A stretch of 45,717 bases of DNA from Clostridia bacterium (GTDB lineage Bacteria; Bacillota; Clostridia; UMGS1883), in contig JAFSGW010000034.1 of assembly GCA_017440585.1 (NCBI GenBank), forward strand, positions 1-45,717, given 5' to 3'. Position numbers and translations under genes: made by a program. The notes under the pieces were generated by a model, which was given only the letters and a program-made list of their open reading frames with translations, was not told the origin of the DNA and searched no databases. Shown piece by piece: positions 1 through 9,490 of the stretch. Every line of letters begins with the position of its first letter. Positions within the stretch are counted from its first letter, which is position 1.

Positions 1-2022
1 AATGTTTACGGCACTTCTGACTGCTGGACAACATTTGGCAGAGGCACAGGCGGTAACTACGGTGTTTCAAACTATGAAGGCTATGTGAACATTACAATTA
101 CAAATGATGGTGAATACATTACTGTATACCGTGACGGTCTTGTAGACATTAAGGCACCTGCAACAGTGGCTCTTGAAGATGTAACAGTTGGTTACTTCGA
201 CGGTCTGGTTGACGGCGTGACAGTTTATGACAGAGTATTGAACCACGACGAAATCAAGAGCCTGGCAGATAGCAAGGGCGAAGTTGTTGAACCCGATAGC
301 GAGGGCACAAGAGTTATCAAGAAGACATATGTTGATGCTGAGGGTGCAGTGATTACAGAAAAGGAAGAAACACTTCCTGCAGGTACAGATGAATTCAAGT
401 TCACAGCTGAAGAAGAAATAAAGACAGCTGATGCAGTTTACGCTTATGACTATTATGAAGGCGTAGGCGACGAGTACACAATTTACTACTATAAGACACA
501 GCAGTATGGTGAAAACCTTATCAGCATTGACGGTTTAACAAATGCTAATAACGGTGGTGCTCTTAACTGGGTAAAGGTAGATAAGTCCACACTTGATTCT
601 TCTCTTGAAGGTACATATGTTCACTTCACAGGCGATGCAAAGGGTGGCACAGATGCCAATACAATGAGAACCTTCGTTGAAATTGAAGGCGGTAAGAGCT
701 ATCTTGTATCCAACACAATTTACAACAACACAGGTGCTACAACAACTAACCAGGGCAGCGCAGGTATGAGTGCGATTATTGCGGCAGGTGACCCCGTATA
801 CGGTACATTTGCAGGTCTTACACTTTACAGTGATGTTGATAACGGTGGTGTAACAAGCTGGACAAATACAAACAGTGATGTCACATGGGTTGGCTCTGCT
901 TCCGGCAGAAACGACATTGTGACAGTTCCCGGTGAAAACAAGGTAGAATACATTGTTAATACTCCTGCTGAGGCTAAGACAATTATGCTTTCCTATGGTG
1001 GCTGGGGTAACAAGGAGCTTTACTACGGTGACTTCTCCGTTCGTGAAATCATTGATGTTGATGTTGTTACAGTAAGCCTTGACGGTGCTGAAAAGAAAAC
1101 AAATGGTACAGTTAACCTTGGTAATGCTGACGGCACACTTCCTGAAAACGTAATGGGTTACTATGTAACACGTGGCGACGATACAAGTTTTGTTGCTGCA
1201 GGTGCACTCAATGTAGAAGAGGGCGACGAAATCGTAACAGCAGATGTTAACGTTTCCATGGTAACAGGTGCTCAGGTTCGTTACGGTGGCGGTCTTGACG
1301 AAAACGGCAAGGTATCCTCCGGTAACGGTCTCCGCTTCATTGCACAGGTTGACAGAAGCTATATCGGTGATGAGGTAACAGGCTACGGTATGTTAATCTC
1401 TGCTGAAGAAAGCGAAAAAACAATTGACATTCCTGCAGTTAAGTGGCAGGATGGCGACAGCCAGACAATCTTCACAGCGGCAATTACAGACCTTGCAGTA
1501 AATAACTACAACCGTAAGTTTACTGCTAAGCCTTACGTAAATGTTCGCTATGCTGACGGTACAGAAGCTAAGGTTTACGCTACGGAAGCTGTTACAAGAA
1601 GTATTTACCAGGTTGCTTCCGGTCTGCTTAAAAATGCTGACTCCGACGTGGTTGACGGTGGCGATGCAGATTATTCTGCAGCAGATACAGGCTTGTACAA
1701 GGTTCTTAACGCTTACGTGAACATGGTTGGTATCCGTCTTGAAATGACAAGAGAAAATGTCAGTGCACGTACAGAGGGTGCGGGTGCATACAGTGGCGAT
1801 GTATTCTTTGATGTAGCAAGCGTGAAGAAGAGCGAGGGCGTATACGAAATCACAGTTACACCTCTTGCAACCTTTGCAAACAAGGTTACAATCATGGGCT
1901 ACTGGAACGAATTTATAAGAATCAACAACAACCACACAATTGTTGCTGAATGCATTTCTGACTCTGTAATTAATGCAGACGGCAGTGTAACATTCACATT
2001 TAAAGTTCCTGCAAATGAATAA
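1..2022 (+). CDS. Large secreted modular protein, 3' part (LamG-like, CBM-like, shared C-terminal domain)
   Basis: The reading frame is open from base 1, so the 5' end lies outside the window and 673 residues remain. Residues 1-90 match the second half of the LamG-like module of the next gene almost residue for residue (compare 1-260 with 4660-4930), so the two proteins are paralogues. Next come a MucBP-like beta segment (about 95-165) and a carbohydrate-binding-like beta-sandwich (about 170-345). Residues 355-673 form a domain that recurs at the ends of the proteins at 11309 and 15163; its core motifs are NGLRF, AQVDRS, KWQD, VTRSIYQVASGLLK and IRINNN. No LPXTG motif or C-terminal membrane segment is present. 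Secretion is inferred from the paralogue's signal peptide. The likely role is glycan binding or modification at the cell surface; the catalytic part, if any, is upstream and unseen. Confidence 0.85.
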   Translation, partial: NVYGTSDCWTTFGRGTGGNYGVSNYEGYVNITITNDGEYITVYRDGLVDIKAPATVALEDVTVGYFDGLVDGVTVYDRVLNHDEIKSLADSKGEVVEPDSEGTRVIKKTYVDAEGAVITEKEETLPAGTDEFKFTAEEEIKTADAVYAYDYYEGVGDEYTIYYYKTQQYGENLISIDGLTNANNGGALNWVKVDKSTLDSSLEGTYVHFTGDAKGGTDANTMRTFVEIEGGKSYLVSNTIYNNTGATTTNQGSAGMSAIIAAGDPVYGTFAGLTLYSDVDNGGVTSWTNTNSDVTWVGSASGRNDIVTVPGENKVEYIVNTPAEAKTIMLSYGGWGNKELYYGDFSVREIIDVDVVTVSLDGAEKKTNGTVNLGNADGTLPENVMGYYVTRGDDTSFVAAGALNVEEGDEIVTADVNVSMVTGAQVRYGGGLDENGKVSSGNGLRFIAQVDRSYIGDEVTGYGMLISAEESEKTIDIPAVKWQDGDSQTIFTAAITDLAVNNYNRKFTAKPYVNVRYADGTEAKVYATEAVTRSIYQVASGLLKNADSDVVDGGDADYSAADTGLYKVLNAYVNMVGIRLEMTRENVSARTEGAGAYSGDVFFDVASVKKSEGVYEITVTPLATFANKVTIMGYWNEFIRINNNHTIVAECISDSVINADGSVTFTFKVPANE

Positions 2023-2033
2023 AAACTAAAATG

Positions 2034-2065
2034 GTGAGTCCCGATTTTCGGGACTCACTTTTTTT
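2034..2065 (+). terminator. Rho-independent terminator
   Basis: A perfect 11-bp stem (2034-2044 with 2048-2058, TTT loop) is followed by a run of T. It ends the transcript of the first gene and separates it from its paralogue, which has its own promoter immediately after. Confidence 0.92.
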
Positions 2066-2066
2066 G

Positions 2067-2095
2067 TTGCATATAAGGTAAAAATGTAGTACAAT
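2067..2095 (+). promoter_or_regulatory. Sigma-A promoter for the BNR_4 protein gene
   Basis: TTGCAT (2067-2072) and TACAAT (2090-2095) are separated by exactly 17 bp. The -35 box touches the T-run of the preceding terminator. A strong AAGGAGGA ribosome binding site follows at 2113-2120, seven bases before the ATG at 2128. Confidence 0.8.
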
Positions 2096-2127
2096 GATTA
2101 CATAGATTTATCAAGGAGGAAAAGAAA

Positions 2128-5100
2128 ATGAAAAAGGTATTGGCAATTGTGATTACTGTATGCATGCTGATGGCGTTTGTGCCATGCATCAGCTTTGCGG
2201 CAGAAACTACCCTTACAGCAAGCAACATGGCATTTTTTACCCCTTCAGGCACGCTCAGCAGTCTTGAAGGAAGCGGTGAAAGCGGCGGAAGCTGTGTATT
2301 GGTTGCATGGAACGGAACAGATAACTGGAACGGTGCAAGCACATTCACAGATTCTGACGGCACAGAGGTAACACAGAGCATTTCAGGCTCGGGCTTCGGC
2401 TCATCAAGGCAGGCGGTAGTTTCCTTTGATATCCCTGCTGACCTGAACACAGAAACGGATATTAAGGTTACCCTTGGCCTTACAGTAAGGTTTATCAAGC
2501 AGATAAACGAGGCAGGTGCACGCCTTGCTATCTACGGTAACAGTGTTGACGGCACATGGACAACTGCGACTGATAAGAGCACCTTTGGTGTGTCGGGCAG
2601 TGACTCCGGTACAGGTAATCTGCCCCTTTTGGGTCTTACAACACCTGTAAGCATGGCAGGGGGTAACCAGGTTGACCAGACTGTTACACTGTCCTCCGTT
2701 AAGCTTGCAGAATATGTTAAAGATATGGCAAAGGAAGGCAAGAGCCAGGTAACCTTCCGTGTAGCGGTGCCTCACGGCGGTATGTGGATTTATAACAGCA
2801 CATCAAGCCATCCTGCAACACTTAAGGTGGAAGAGGGTACACTTACAACAGTTAAGGTAAAAACTGTTTTAATGGATGGAATAAACTATGTGTGGGAAGA
2901 AGAGAAGGTTATAAATAACGTTATTTCCGGAAGCACATATACATACACAGAAGCTATAGAGCCCGTTATTGAGCTTAATGAATGGGACGAGCAGGGTGTA
3001 TTTGTATACTCAGAAGAGGACTCCACCCTTTCAACAGTGGTAGAGGCTGACGGAACAAGTGAAATTGTGCTTGTTTATAACAGAGATAACTCATCTGTTT
3101 TCTCGGGCTATGAAATTGACGATGAGGGTGCATGGTGCTGGTTTGCTGACCCGAGAAGTATTTCCTATGCTAACGATGAAGGCACACTCGATTTTACAAT
3201 TTTAGGCTATATTGATGTTCACGGAAACATCAAGGCTACACAGATTGACCATTTAACAGATACATATAACGAAATTTTAATAAGAACAAACATTCAGCCC
3301 GATGACCACAATAACCCCACTTTCTTAGTTCTTCCCGACGAAAGAATTATTGTGTTCTATTCCCGTCATACAGACGAGCCGTGCTTCTGGTACAGAGTGA
3401 CTACAGAGCCGGGCGATTTAACAACCTTAGGTGAAGAAAAGTGCCTTAACACTTCGGCAAACACAACATATCCTTCACCCTTCTTAATGGAAAACGACCC
3501 CGACCACATTTACTTAATGTGGAGAGGTATTAACTGGCATCCCACAATTGCAAAGCTTGCTATGCCCGATGAGGACGGCAATACAGAGTTTACCTACGGT
3601 CCTTACCAGATGGTGCAGAGTACAGCTGCAAGACCCTATGCAAAGTATGCCTCCAACGGCGTTGACAAGCTGTATGTTACATACACCTTGGGTCACCCCG
3701 ACAACGAAGCAAACAACTGGGTGTTCTTCAACCAGATTAATATTGAAGATATGACACTTGAGGACGTTCACGGCAACACGATGACAACTATTGCAAACGG
3801 TGTATTGAACGTTAATGCAAGTAATTCAAGTCAGAGCCACATTGTTGATGCAGTTTCTATGCGCGACTGGGTATGGCAGGTGGCAGAGGGTAACGACGGT
3901 AATCCCGTTATCGCTATGGTAAGAATTAACGGAAGCAAAACAAGCCACGACTACTACTACGTAAAGTGGAACGGCACAGCATGGGTTAAGACCTTCCTCA
4001 GTAACGGTGGCGGTCATTTCCACCAGACAGCAGGGCTTGAAATGTGCTACAGTGGCGGTATGGCAATAGATCCCGACAACACAAACGTTATGTACTGCTC
4101 CGTACCCGTTGAAGGCCTGTACGGCAGAGTTTATGAAATTATAAAGTACACAATGAACGACGAGGGTACAGAGGTTCTTGAAACTGAACAGATTACTAAA
4201 AATTCCAAAAAGAACAATGTTCGTCCCTTTGTTATTCCCAACAGCGAAGGCAAGGACATCCGCCTTATATGGATGCACGGCGATTATTATGACTGGATTG
4301 TAAGCAATGCTTACGGTGCAAACGGCTACTGTACAGCAGTGCATGCAGAAGCACCCCTTCCTGTAGAATGGAACGGCATCGATGAAGTGCAGGATTCTTT
4401 TGCAAGTGAGAACTATCTGGATATAGGCGGTGCATTCGTTTCCACAAAGGAAACTGCAAATGTTCTGGAAGCAGAACTTGACGGTGAATTTACTGTGATG
4501 ACAGAAATTTACCTTGAAGGCGATTACGAGGGCAAGCTTTTTGACCTTGGCAACGCTGAAGTACGTGTTGAAACAATGAACACACATTACGGTGCCAACG
4601 TATGGGGCGACAGAGCAAGAGTAGTTGTAAATGTTGACGGTACAGATTATGTTTCCGCTAACGTTTACGGCACAAGTGACTGCTGGAAGACTTATGGACG
4701 TGGCACAGGCGGTAACTACGGCATTGAAAACTATGATGGCTATGTAAGCCACATATTAACCTATGACGGTGAATACTTAACACTTTACCGTGAAAACCTG
4801 GTTGACATTAAGGTGCCTGCAGAAGGCTTGAAGCTTGAAAATGTTGAGGTTGGTGGCTTTGAAGGTCAGGTAAGAGGCGTTAAGGTTTATGACAGAGTAC
4901 TCACGCACGATGCAATTAAGTTTATTGCTGATGTAGAAAATGAGGTTGAAGTGCCCGACTATGTTGGCGATGAGGTTGTTATAAAGAAGTATGTTGACGA
5001 AAAGGGCAACGAGCTTCTTCCCTCCGAGGAGGTAACACTTAACTTAGGCAGCGAAGTTTTCAATTTCGTACCCGTTGACCGGATACGCAAGGAAGATGCA

Positions 5101-6099
5101 GTTTACGGCGTTAAGGAAACTGTAAAGAGAGGCAACGAATACACAGCAATTTACGAGCCTATCCATTCCATTGGTAAGAACCTTGTATATAACGGTGATA
5201 TGAGCGAAACCACCCGTGAAGGCGGTTACACCTTCGTTACCGGCTGGCAGGGCGGTTATGTGAATGGTGTTCACAATCCTCTTTCTGACAGACCCTACCT
5301 TTCCGAGTCAGGTGCATGGAGGTCGAGCACAGATACACACTTTATCTATACACCAGCTACAGAGGGCGAAGATGCTTACGTTACAACACCCGTTTTAACA
5401 ATGGTAAATAACGGTGCAGATTACCCCTGGAAGAGCGACGTTAATGAGCCTTACATGGGCGCAGTTCTTACAAGCTGGATGAGGGATGCCTCTGATGTGA
5501 ATGAGTACCTTAAGGCAGAAGAGGGCAAGACCTACATTATGAGCTTTGAAATGAAGGCTACAGAAATTAACCCCAACAGTTGGGTAAATAACGTTGTAGG
5601 CTTTGACGCTGTTACAGAGTCCGGCGACGTATACCAGAACAGAATACCCGGCACAAACGGTGACATTACAACCCTTACAAGTGTGCTTGATACTCACATT
5701 GGCAGAGCAAAGTACCTTGATACAGCAAACGAATGGGTAACAATTGAAGCTATGGCAACAGCAACATCTGATGGTTACTTCATGTTCCAGCTTGGCTGGG
5801 CACATGAATGGGGTCAGGTTTCTGTACGTAACTTCTCTGTACGTGAGCTTGGCGAGCCTGTTCTGACCTATGTTTATGCAGAACTTAAGGACAATGCTGT
5901 TACAGTTACAGCTGAAAACCTTGATAGTGGCTGTACTGTTGCAGTAAGCGTTAACAAGGGTGAAGAGGTTATCACAAAGTTGTATAATGGTGAAGCTCTC
6001 ACATTCCCCGTTAAGGCAGATGCGGAAAGCATTGAGGTATTTGTATGGAAGTCAGTTTCCTCAATGGTGCCCGTAGTAAAGAAAATCACAGTTAAATAA
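2128..6099 (+). CDS. Secreted multidomain BNR_4 beta-propeller protein, probable polysaccharide-active enzyme
   Basis: This is a 1323-residue exported protein with a signal peptide (cleavage near residue 24, after ISFA). Residues 26-240 resemble a DNRLRE/CBM96-type beta-sandwich. Residues about 320-745 are a BNR_4-like propeller, recognised by WCWFADPR, DDHNNP, FYSRH and the later YSGGMAIDPDN segment. A LamG-like module (about 750-930), a MucBP-like segment (935-1010) and a CBM-like sandwich (1015-1235) follow. The last 80 residues form a small beta module ending in VFVWKS. The BNR_4 family includes PL24 and PL25 ulvan lyases as well as proteins of unknown activity, so a lyase or hydrolase on an anionic polysaccharide is possible, but substrate and activity cannot be read here. 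The gene is monocistronic, with its own promoter and terminator. The start is fixed by the AAGGAGGA site at 2113-2120. Confidence 0.82.
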   Translation: MKKVLAIVITVCMLMAFVPCISFAAETTLTASNMAFFTPSGTLSSLEGSGESGGSCVLVAWNGTDNWNGASTFTDSDGTEVTQSISGSGFGSSRQAVVSFDIPADLNTETDIKVTLGLTVRFIKQINEAGARLAIYGNSVDGTWTTATDKSTFGVSGSDSGTGNLPLLGLTTPVSMAGGNQVDQTVTLSSVKLAEYVKDMAKEGKSQVTFRVAVPHGGMWIYNSTSSHPATLKVEEGTLTTVKVKTVLMDGINYVWEEEKVINNVISGSTYTYTEAIEPVIELNEWDEQGVFVYSEEDSTLSTVVEADGTSEIVLVYNRDNSSVFSGYEIDDEGAWCWFADPRSISYANDEGTLDFTILGYIDVHGNIKATQIDHLTDTYNEILIRTNIQPDDHNNPTFLVLPDERIIVFYSRHTDEPCFWYRVTTEPGDLTTLGEEKCLNTSANTTYPSPFLMENDPDHIYLMWRGINWHPTIAKLAMPDEDGNTEFTYGPYQMVQSTAARPYAKYASNGVDKLYVTYTLGHPDNEANNWVFFNQINIEDMTLEDVHGNTMTTIANGVLNVNASNSSQSHIVDAVSMRDWVWQVAEGNDGNPVIAMVRINGSKTSHDYYYVKWNGTAWVKTFLSNGGGHFHQTAGLEMCYSGGMAIDPDNTNVMYCSVPVEGLYGRVYEIIKYTMNDEGTEVLETEQITKNSKKNNVRPFVIPNSEGKDIRLIWMHGDYYDWIVSNAYGANGYCTAVHAEAPLPVEWNGIDEVQDSFASENYLDIGGAFVSTKETANVLEAELDGEFTVMTEIYLEGDYEGKLFDLGNAEVRVETMNTHYGANVWGDRARVVVNVDGTDYVSANVYGTSDCWKTYGRGTGGNYGIENYDGYVSHILTYDGEYLTLYRENLVDIKVPAEGLKLENVEVGGFEGQVRGVKVYDRVLTHDAIKFIADVENEVEVPDYVGDEVVIKKYVDEKGNELLPSEEVTLNLGSEVFNFVPVDRIRKEDAVYGVKETVKRGNEYTAIYEPIHSIGKNLVYNGDMSETTREGGYTFVTGWQGGYVNGVHNPLSDRPYLSESGAWRSSTDTHFIYTPATEGEDAYVTTPVLTMVNNGADYPWKSDVNEPYMGAVLTSWMRDASDVNEYLKAEEGKTYIMSFEMKATEINPNSWVNNVVGFDAVTESGDVYQNRIPGTNGDITTLTSVLDTHIGRAKYLDTANEWVTIEAMATATSDGYFMFQLGWAHEWGQVSVRNFSVRELGEPVLTYVYAELKDNAVTVTAENLDSGCTVAVSVNKGEEVITKLYNGEALTFPVKADAESIEVFVWKSVSSMVPVVKKITVK

Positions 6100-6111
6100 A
6101 ATTTTTTGAAG

Positions 6112-6140
6112 AAAAGCCACGGAAATTTCCGTGGCTTTTT
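6112..6140 (+). terminator. Rho-independent terminator
   Basis: A perfect inverted repeat (6112-6125 with 6126-6139), with GCCACGG/CCGTGGC as its GC core, ends in TTTTT. The A-run on the left arm means it could also stop minus-strand transcription. Confidence 0.9.
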
Positions 6141-6152
6141 CTGTAAAAACTA

Positions 6153-6181
6153 TTGTAATTTCAAGTAATTTATTATATAAT
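6153..6181 (+). promoter_or_regulatory. Sigma-A promoter of the cysE-cysS-mrnC operon
   Basis: TTGTAA (6153-6158) and TATAAT (6176-6181) lie 17 bp apart. The leader to the ATG at 6214 is only about 25 bases, so there is no room for the cysteine T-box that often controls cysES in Firmicutes. Confidence 0.75.
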
Positions 6182-6213
6182 AACTTAAAGGTATGTATAT
6201 TGGGAGGATTGTA

Positions 6214-6855
6214 ATGTTTAAATCCCTTCGCTACGATGTTAAGAGCATTATGGAGCGTGACCCTGCGGCAAAAAGCCCCTTTATGGTATTTTTTATGTAC
6301 TCGGGGCTTCATGCGGTGCACTTTCATCGTGTTTCACATTGGCTTTATAAGCATAAAAGGTTTTTCCTGGCAAGGTTTGTGAGTCAGTTTGCAAGGCTTG
6401 TTACGGGAATTGAAATACACCCCGGTGCAACCATCGGGCGTGGGTTACTTATTGACCACGGAAGCGGTGTTGTTATTGGTGAAACCGCTATTGTGGGCGA
6501 CAACTGTACCATTTACCAGGGGGTTACACTGGGCGGTACGGGTAAGGAGCAGGGCAAGAGACACCCGACAATCGGCAACAATGTGCTTATTGGTGCAGGT
6601 GCCAAGGTTTTAGGCTCCTTTAAGGTTGGCGACAACTCGGTTATTGCGGCAAACAGCGTGGTTTTACACGAGGTGCCCGAAAACTGTACCTGCGTGGGCG
6701 CCCCTGCACGAGTTAAGAAAATTAACGGGCAGAGAGTGGGCGACATTGACTGGGCAGCAACACCTGACCTTATAGGGCAGGAATTTGCGAGGCTACAGCA
6801 GGAAATTGAACAGCTCAGATGCGAGCTTGAGGATTTGCAAGGAATGAGGCGATAA
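6214..6855 (+). CDS. cysE: Serine O-acetyltransferase
   Basis: CysE transfers acetyl from acetyl-CoA to L-serine, the first step of cysteine biosynthesis in the cytoplasm. The 213-residue protein has a helical N-terminal part and a left-handed beta-helix of hexapeptide repeats, with the characteristic run of IHPGATIGRG, DHGSGVVIGET and YQGVTLGG; the catalytic His is in the DHG segment. An in-frame ATG at 6193 has no ribosome binding site, whereas GGGAGG at 6202-6207 is six bases before the ATG at 6214, and MFKSLRYD is the usual N-terminus of short Firmicute CysE proteins. It is two bases upstream of cysS, the standard pairing of cysteine synthesis with cysteinyl-tRNA formation. Confidence 0.95.
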   Translation: MFKSLRYDVKSIMERDPAAKSPFMVFFMYSGLHAVHFHRVSHWLYKHKRFFLARFVSQFARLVTGIEIHPGATIGRGLLIDHGSGVVIGETAIVGDNCTIYQGVTLGGTGKEQGKRHPTIGNNVLIGAGAKVLGSFKVGDNSVIAANSVVLHEVPENCTCVGAPARVKKINGQRVGDIDWAATPDLIGQEFARLQQEIEQLRCELEDLQGMRR

Positions 6856-6857
6856 TA

Positions 6858-8240
6858 ATGAAATTATATAATACAATGACAAGAACAAAGGAAGAATTCA
6901 AACCCGTTACAGAGGGCGAGGTAAAGATGTACTCCTGCGGTCCTACAGTGTATAACTATTTCCACTTAGGCAATGCAAGACCCTTTATTGTGTTTGACTG
7001 TCTCCGTAACTTTTTTGAGTACCTTGGCTATAAGGTAACCTTTGTTCAGAATTTTACAGACGTTGACGATAAGTTAATCAACAAAAGTAAGGAAGAGGGC
7101 ATTACCGTTCGTGAAATTGCCGACAAGTACATTAAGGAATACTTTACAGATGCAAAGGGGCTTGGTATCCGTGAGGCTACAATCCACCCCAGAGCAACAG
7201 AAAATATTGATGCTATTATTGAAATTATCGAAACTCTTATAGAAAAGGGTCATGCCTACGAGGTGGACGGTGACGTTTACTTCTCCGTTAAGAGCGACCC
7301 CAATTACGGCAAGCTTTCCCACAAGCCCCTTGATGATTTAATGGAGGGCGTGAGAAAGGACCTGGAGGACGGCAAGCGTGATGCGGCTGACTTTGCTCTC
7401 TGGAAAAAGAGAAAGGATAACGAAATAGGCTGGGACAGCCCCTGGGGTATTGGTCGCCCGGGATGGCATATTGAATGCAGTGCCATGGTTAATAAGTACC
7501 TTGGTAAAACAATTGACATTCACTCAGGCGGTGTTGACCTTGTGTTCCCTCACCATGAAAACGAAATTGCACAGAGCGAATGTGCAAACGGCTGCACCTT
7601 TGCAAACTACTGGATGCATAACGGCTTCATTAAGGTAAACAACGAAAAGATGAGCAAGAGCCTCAATAACTTCTTTACCGTTCGTGATATTGCCGAAAAG
7701 TATGATTACGAGGTTATCCGCTTCTTCATGCTTTCTGCTCACTACCGCAGTCCCATCAATTTCTCAGACGAGCTTATGGACAGTGCAAAGAGCAGCCTGG
7801 AGAGAATGTACACCTGCCTTGATAACCTTAAGTTCCTCGCTTCTAATGCAAATGAGGGTGAGGTTGACAATGAAATCCGTGAAGCTATGGATTCCTACAA
7901 GGCAAAGTTTGTTGCCGCTATGGAGGATGACCTTAACACAGCCGATGCAATAAGTGCTATTTTCGAAGCTGTAAGATACATTAACGGAAAAGAAGGCATG
8001 AATAAGGCAACACTTAATTATGCGGAAAGCACAATAAGTGAAATAGGCGGTGTTCTGGGTCTTTTACAGAACAGAAAAGAAGATAACCTTGACGATGAAA
8101 TTGAAGCTCTTATTGAAGAAAGACAGGCGGCAAGAAAGGCGAAGAACTTTGCCCGTGCTGACGAAATAAGAGATTATCTTAAGGACAAGGGCATCGTACT
8201 TGAGGACACACCCCAGGGTGTTAAGTGGAGAAAAGTGTGA
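6858..8240 (+). CDS. cysS: Cysteinyl-tRNA synthetase
   Basis: This class Ia aminoacyl-tRNA synthetase charges tRNA-Cys. It has 460 residues, the normal length. The HIGH-type signature is HLGN at residues 36-39, and KMSKS is at 264-268. Zinc-ligand Cys27 is in the YSCGPTVY segment, and the WHIECSAM and HHENEIAQ blocks that carry the other zinc ligands are intact. The C-terminal part is the usual helical DALR-type anticodon-binding region. The start is supported by GAGG at 6846-6849. Its stop codon overlaps the mrnC start in a TGATG arrangement, indicating translational coupling. Confidence 0.97.
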   Translation: MKLYNTMTRTKEEFKPVTEGEVKMYSCGPTVYNYFHLGNARPFIVFDCLRNFFEYLGYKVTFVQNFTDVDDKLINKSKEEGITVREIADKYIKEYFTDAKGLGIREATIHPRATENIDAIIEIIETLIEKGHAYEVDGDVYFSVKSDPNYGKLSHKPLDDLMEGVRKDLEDGKRDAADFALWKKRKDNEIGWDSPWGIGRPGWHIECSAMVNKYLGKTIDIHSGGVDLVFPHHENEIAQSECANGCTFANYWMHNGFIKVNNEKMSKSLNNFFTVRDIAEKYDYEVIRFFMLSAHYRSPINFSDELMDSAKSSLERMYTCLDNLKFLASNANEGEVDNEIREAMDSYKAKFVAAMEDDLNTADAISAIFEAVRYINGKEGMNKATLNYAESTISEIGGVLGLLQNRKEDNLDDEIEALIEERQAARKAKNFARADEIRDYLKDKGIVLEDTPQGVKWRKV

Positions 8241-8641
8241 TGTTCGGTTCAGAAAAGCTTAATTATAAGGACTATTCGCCCGTGACCTTGGCTTATATAG
8301 GCGATACGGTGTACGATTTGTTTGTAAGGTGCAAAATCCTGGAGAAGGGTGAGAGACCTATTAACGAAATACACCGTGATGCCATAAAGGTTGTAAGTGC
8401 AATGGCACAATCGAGAAGTATTCACAATATTGAAGAGCACCTTACCGAGGAAGAGGACAGGGTGTTCAAATGGGGCAGAAATGCCAAAAGCGGTCGTGTC
8501 CCCAAAAATGCAGACGCGACAGATTACAGGTGGGCAACCGGCTTTGAAACACTTTTAGGTTATTTATACCTTAAGGGTGAAAATGAAAGGCTGGAAGAAA
8601 TATTAACTTTAGCATATTTAAACAAGGAGGATAAACAATGA
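8240..8641 (+). CDS. mrnC: Mini-ribonuclease III
   Basis: Mini-III is a small RNase III-type nuclease without a dsRNA-binding domain; in Bacillus it matures 23S rRNA. The protein has 133 residues from the ATG at 8240, the usual size. The signature LAYIGDTVYDLFVR carries the catalytic Asp, and the later ATGFETLLGYLYL block is the second acidic motif. A GTG at 8225 is an alternative start, but the ATG overlaps the cysS stop and has GGAG (8227-8230) nine bases upstream. In many Firmicutes rlmB follows mrnC; here the next gene is a transketolase subunit, overlapping by ATGA. Confidence 0.94.
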   Translation: MFGSEKLNYKDYSPVTLAYIGDTVYDLFVRCKILEKGERPINEIHRDAIKVVSAMAQSRSIHNIEEHLTEEEDRVFKWGRNAKSGRVPKNADATDYRWATGFETLLGYLYLKGENERLEEILTLAYLNKEDKQ

Positions 8642-9471
8642 ACAAGAACGAAATTGCTCTCCATGCTTATAAAGCAAGGAAGCACGCTCTCACAGGTATT
8701 TTCAATGCACAGTCCGGTCATCCCGGCGGAAGCTTATCCATCTGCGATATCCTTTCCGTACTTTACTTTGAGGTTATGAATGTTGACCCCAAGAACCCCA
8801 AGATGGAAGACAGAGACAGATTTGTACTTTCTAAGGGTCACTGTGCACCTGCACTTTATGCTACATTGGCAGAAAGAGGCTTTTTCCCCGTTGAAGATGT
8901 ACATACACTCAGAAGAACTGACAGCTACATTCAGGGTCACCCCGACATGAAGGGTATCCCCGGTGTTGATATGTCCACAGGTTCTCTCGGTCAGGGCATT
9001 AGTGCTGCTAACGGTATGGCTCTTGCAGGTAAGCTTAGTGATAAGGATTACAGAGTTTACACAATCTTAGGTGACGGTGAGCTTGAAGAAGGTCAGGTAT
9101 GGGAGGCTGCTATGTTTGCAGCTCACTACAAGCTTGACAACCTTACAGCATTTGTTGACTATAACGGTCTTCAGATAGACGGTAAGATTACAGATGTTAT
9201 GAACAGTGAGCCCATTGACGACAAGTTCCGTGCATTCGGCTGGAACGTTATTGTTATTGATGCTCATAACTATGACGCTATTTTAGATGCTATTGATGAA
9301 GCTAAGGCTACAAAGGGCAAGCCCACAATGATTCTCGCTAAGAGCGTTAAGGGTAAGGGCGTTTCCTTCATGGAAGGCAGTGCAGCATGGCATGGTGCTG
9401 CTCCCAATCAGGAACAGTTTGACCAGGCAATTGCAGAACTTGATGCTACAATCAAGGGCTTAGAAGCATAA
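8638..9471 (+). CDS. Transketolase, N-terminal (TPP-binding) subunit
   Basis: This is the first half of a two-gene transketolase, which moves two-carbon units between sugar phosphates in the pentose phosphate pathway. The 277-residue protein covers the thiamine-diphosphate-binding part, with SGHPGGSLS, GSLGQGISAANGMALA and the Mg/TPP motif GDGELEEGQVWEA. AAGGAGG at 8624-8630 sets the start, which overlaps the mrnC stop as ATGA. The C-terminal subunit follows 19 bases later. Split transketolases are common in archaea and in many Clostridia, and both halves here are intact and full length, so this is not a frameshifted single gene. Confidence 0.94.
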   Translation: MNKNEIALHAYKARKHALTGIFNAQSGHPGGSLSICDILSVLYFEVMNVDPKNPKMEDRDRFVLSKGHCAPALYATLAERGFFPVEDVHTLRRTDSYIQGHPDMKGIPGVDMSTGSLGQGISAANGMALAGKLSDKDYRVYTILGDGELEEGQVWEAAMFAAHYKLDNLTAFVDYNGLQIDGKITDVMNSEPIDDKFRAFGWNVIVIDAHNYDAILDAIDEAKATKGKPTMILAKSVKGKGVSFMEGSAAWHGAAPNQEQFDQAIAELDATIKGLEA

Positions 9472-9490
9472 GAAAGGGAGGTAAGTTAAA

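Noticed and set aside
1393..1935. 180-codon open frame on the minus strand opposite the first gene
   Set aside because: It is a shadow frame within the conserved terminal domain with no initiation signals.
3826..4752. Long open frame on the minus strand (308 codons) opposite the BNR_4 gene
   Set aside because: It is a shadow of the strongly biased plus-strand codon use; the predicted peptide is Cys/Val/His-rich without any domain, and there is no ribosome binding site or promoter.
6141..6213. Cysteine T-box or other riboswitch before cysE
   Set aside because: Only about 25 bases separate the probable transcription start from the start codon, too short for any such leader.
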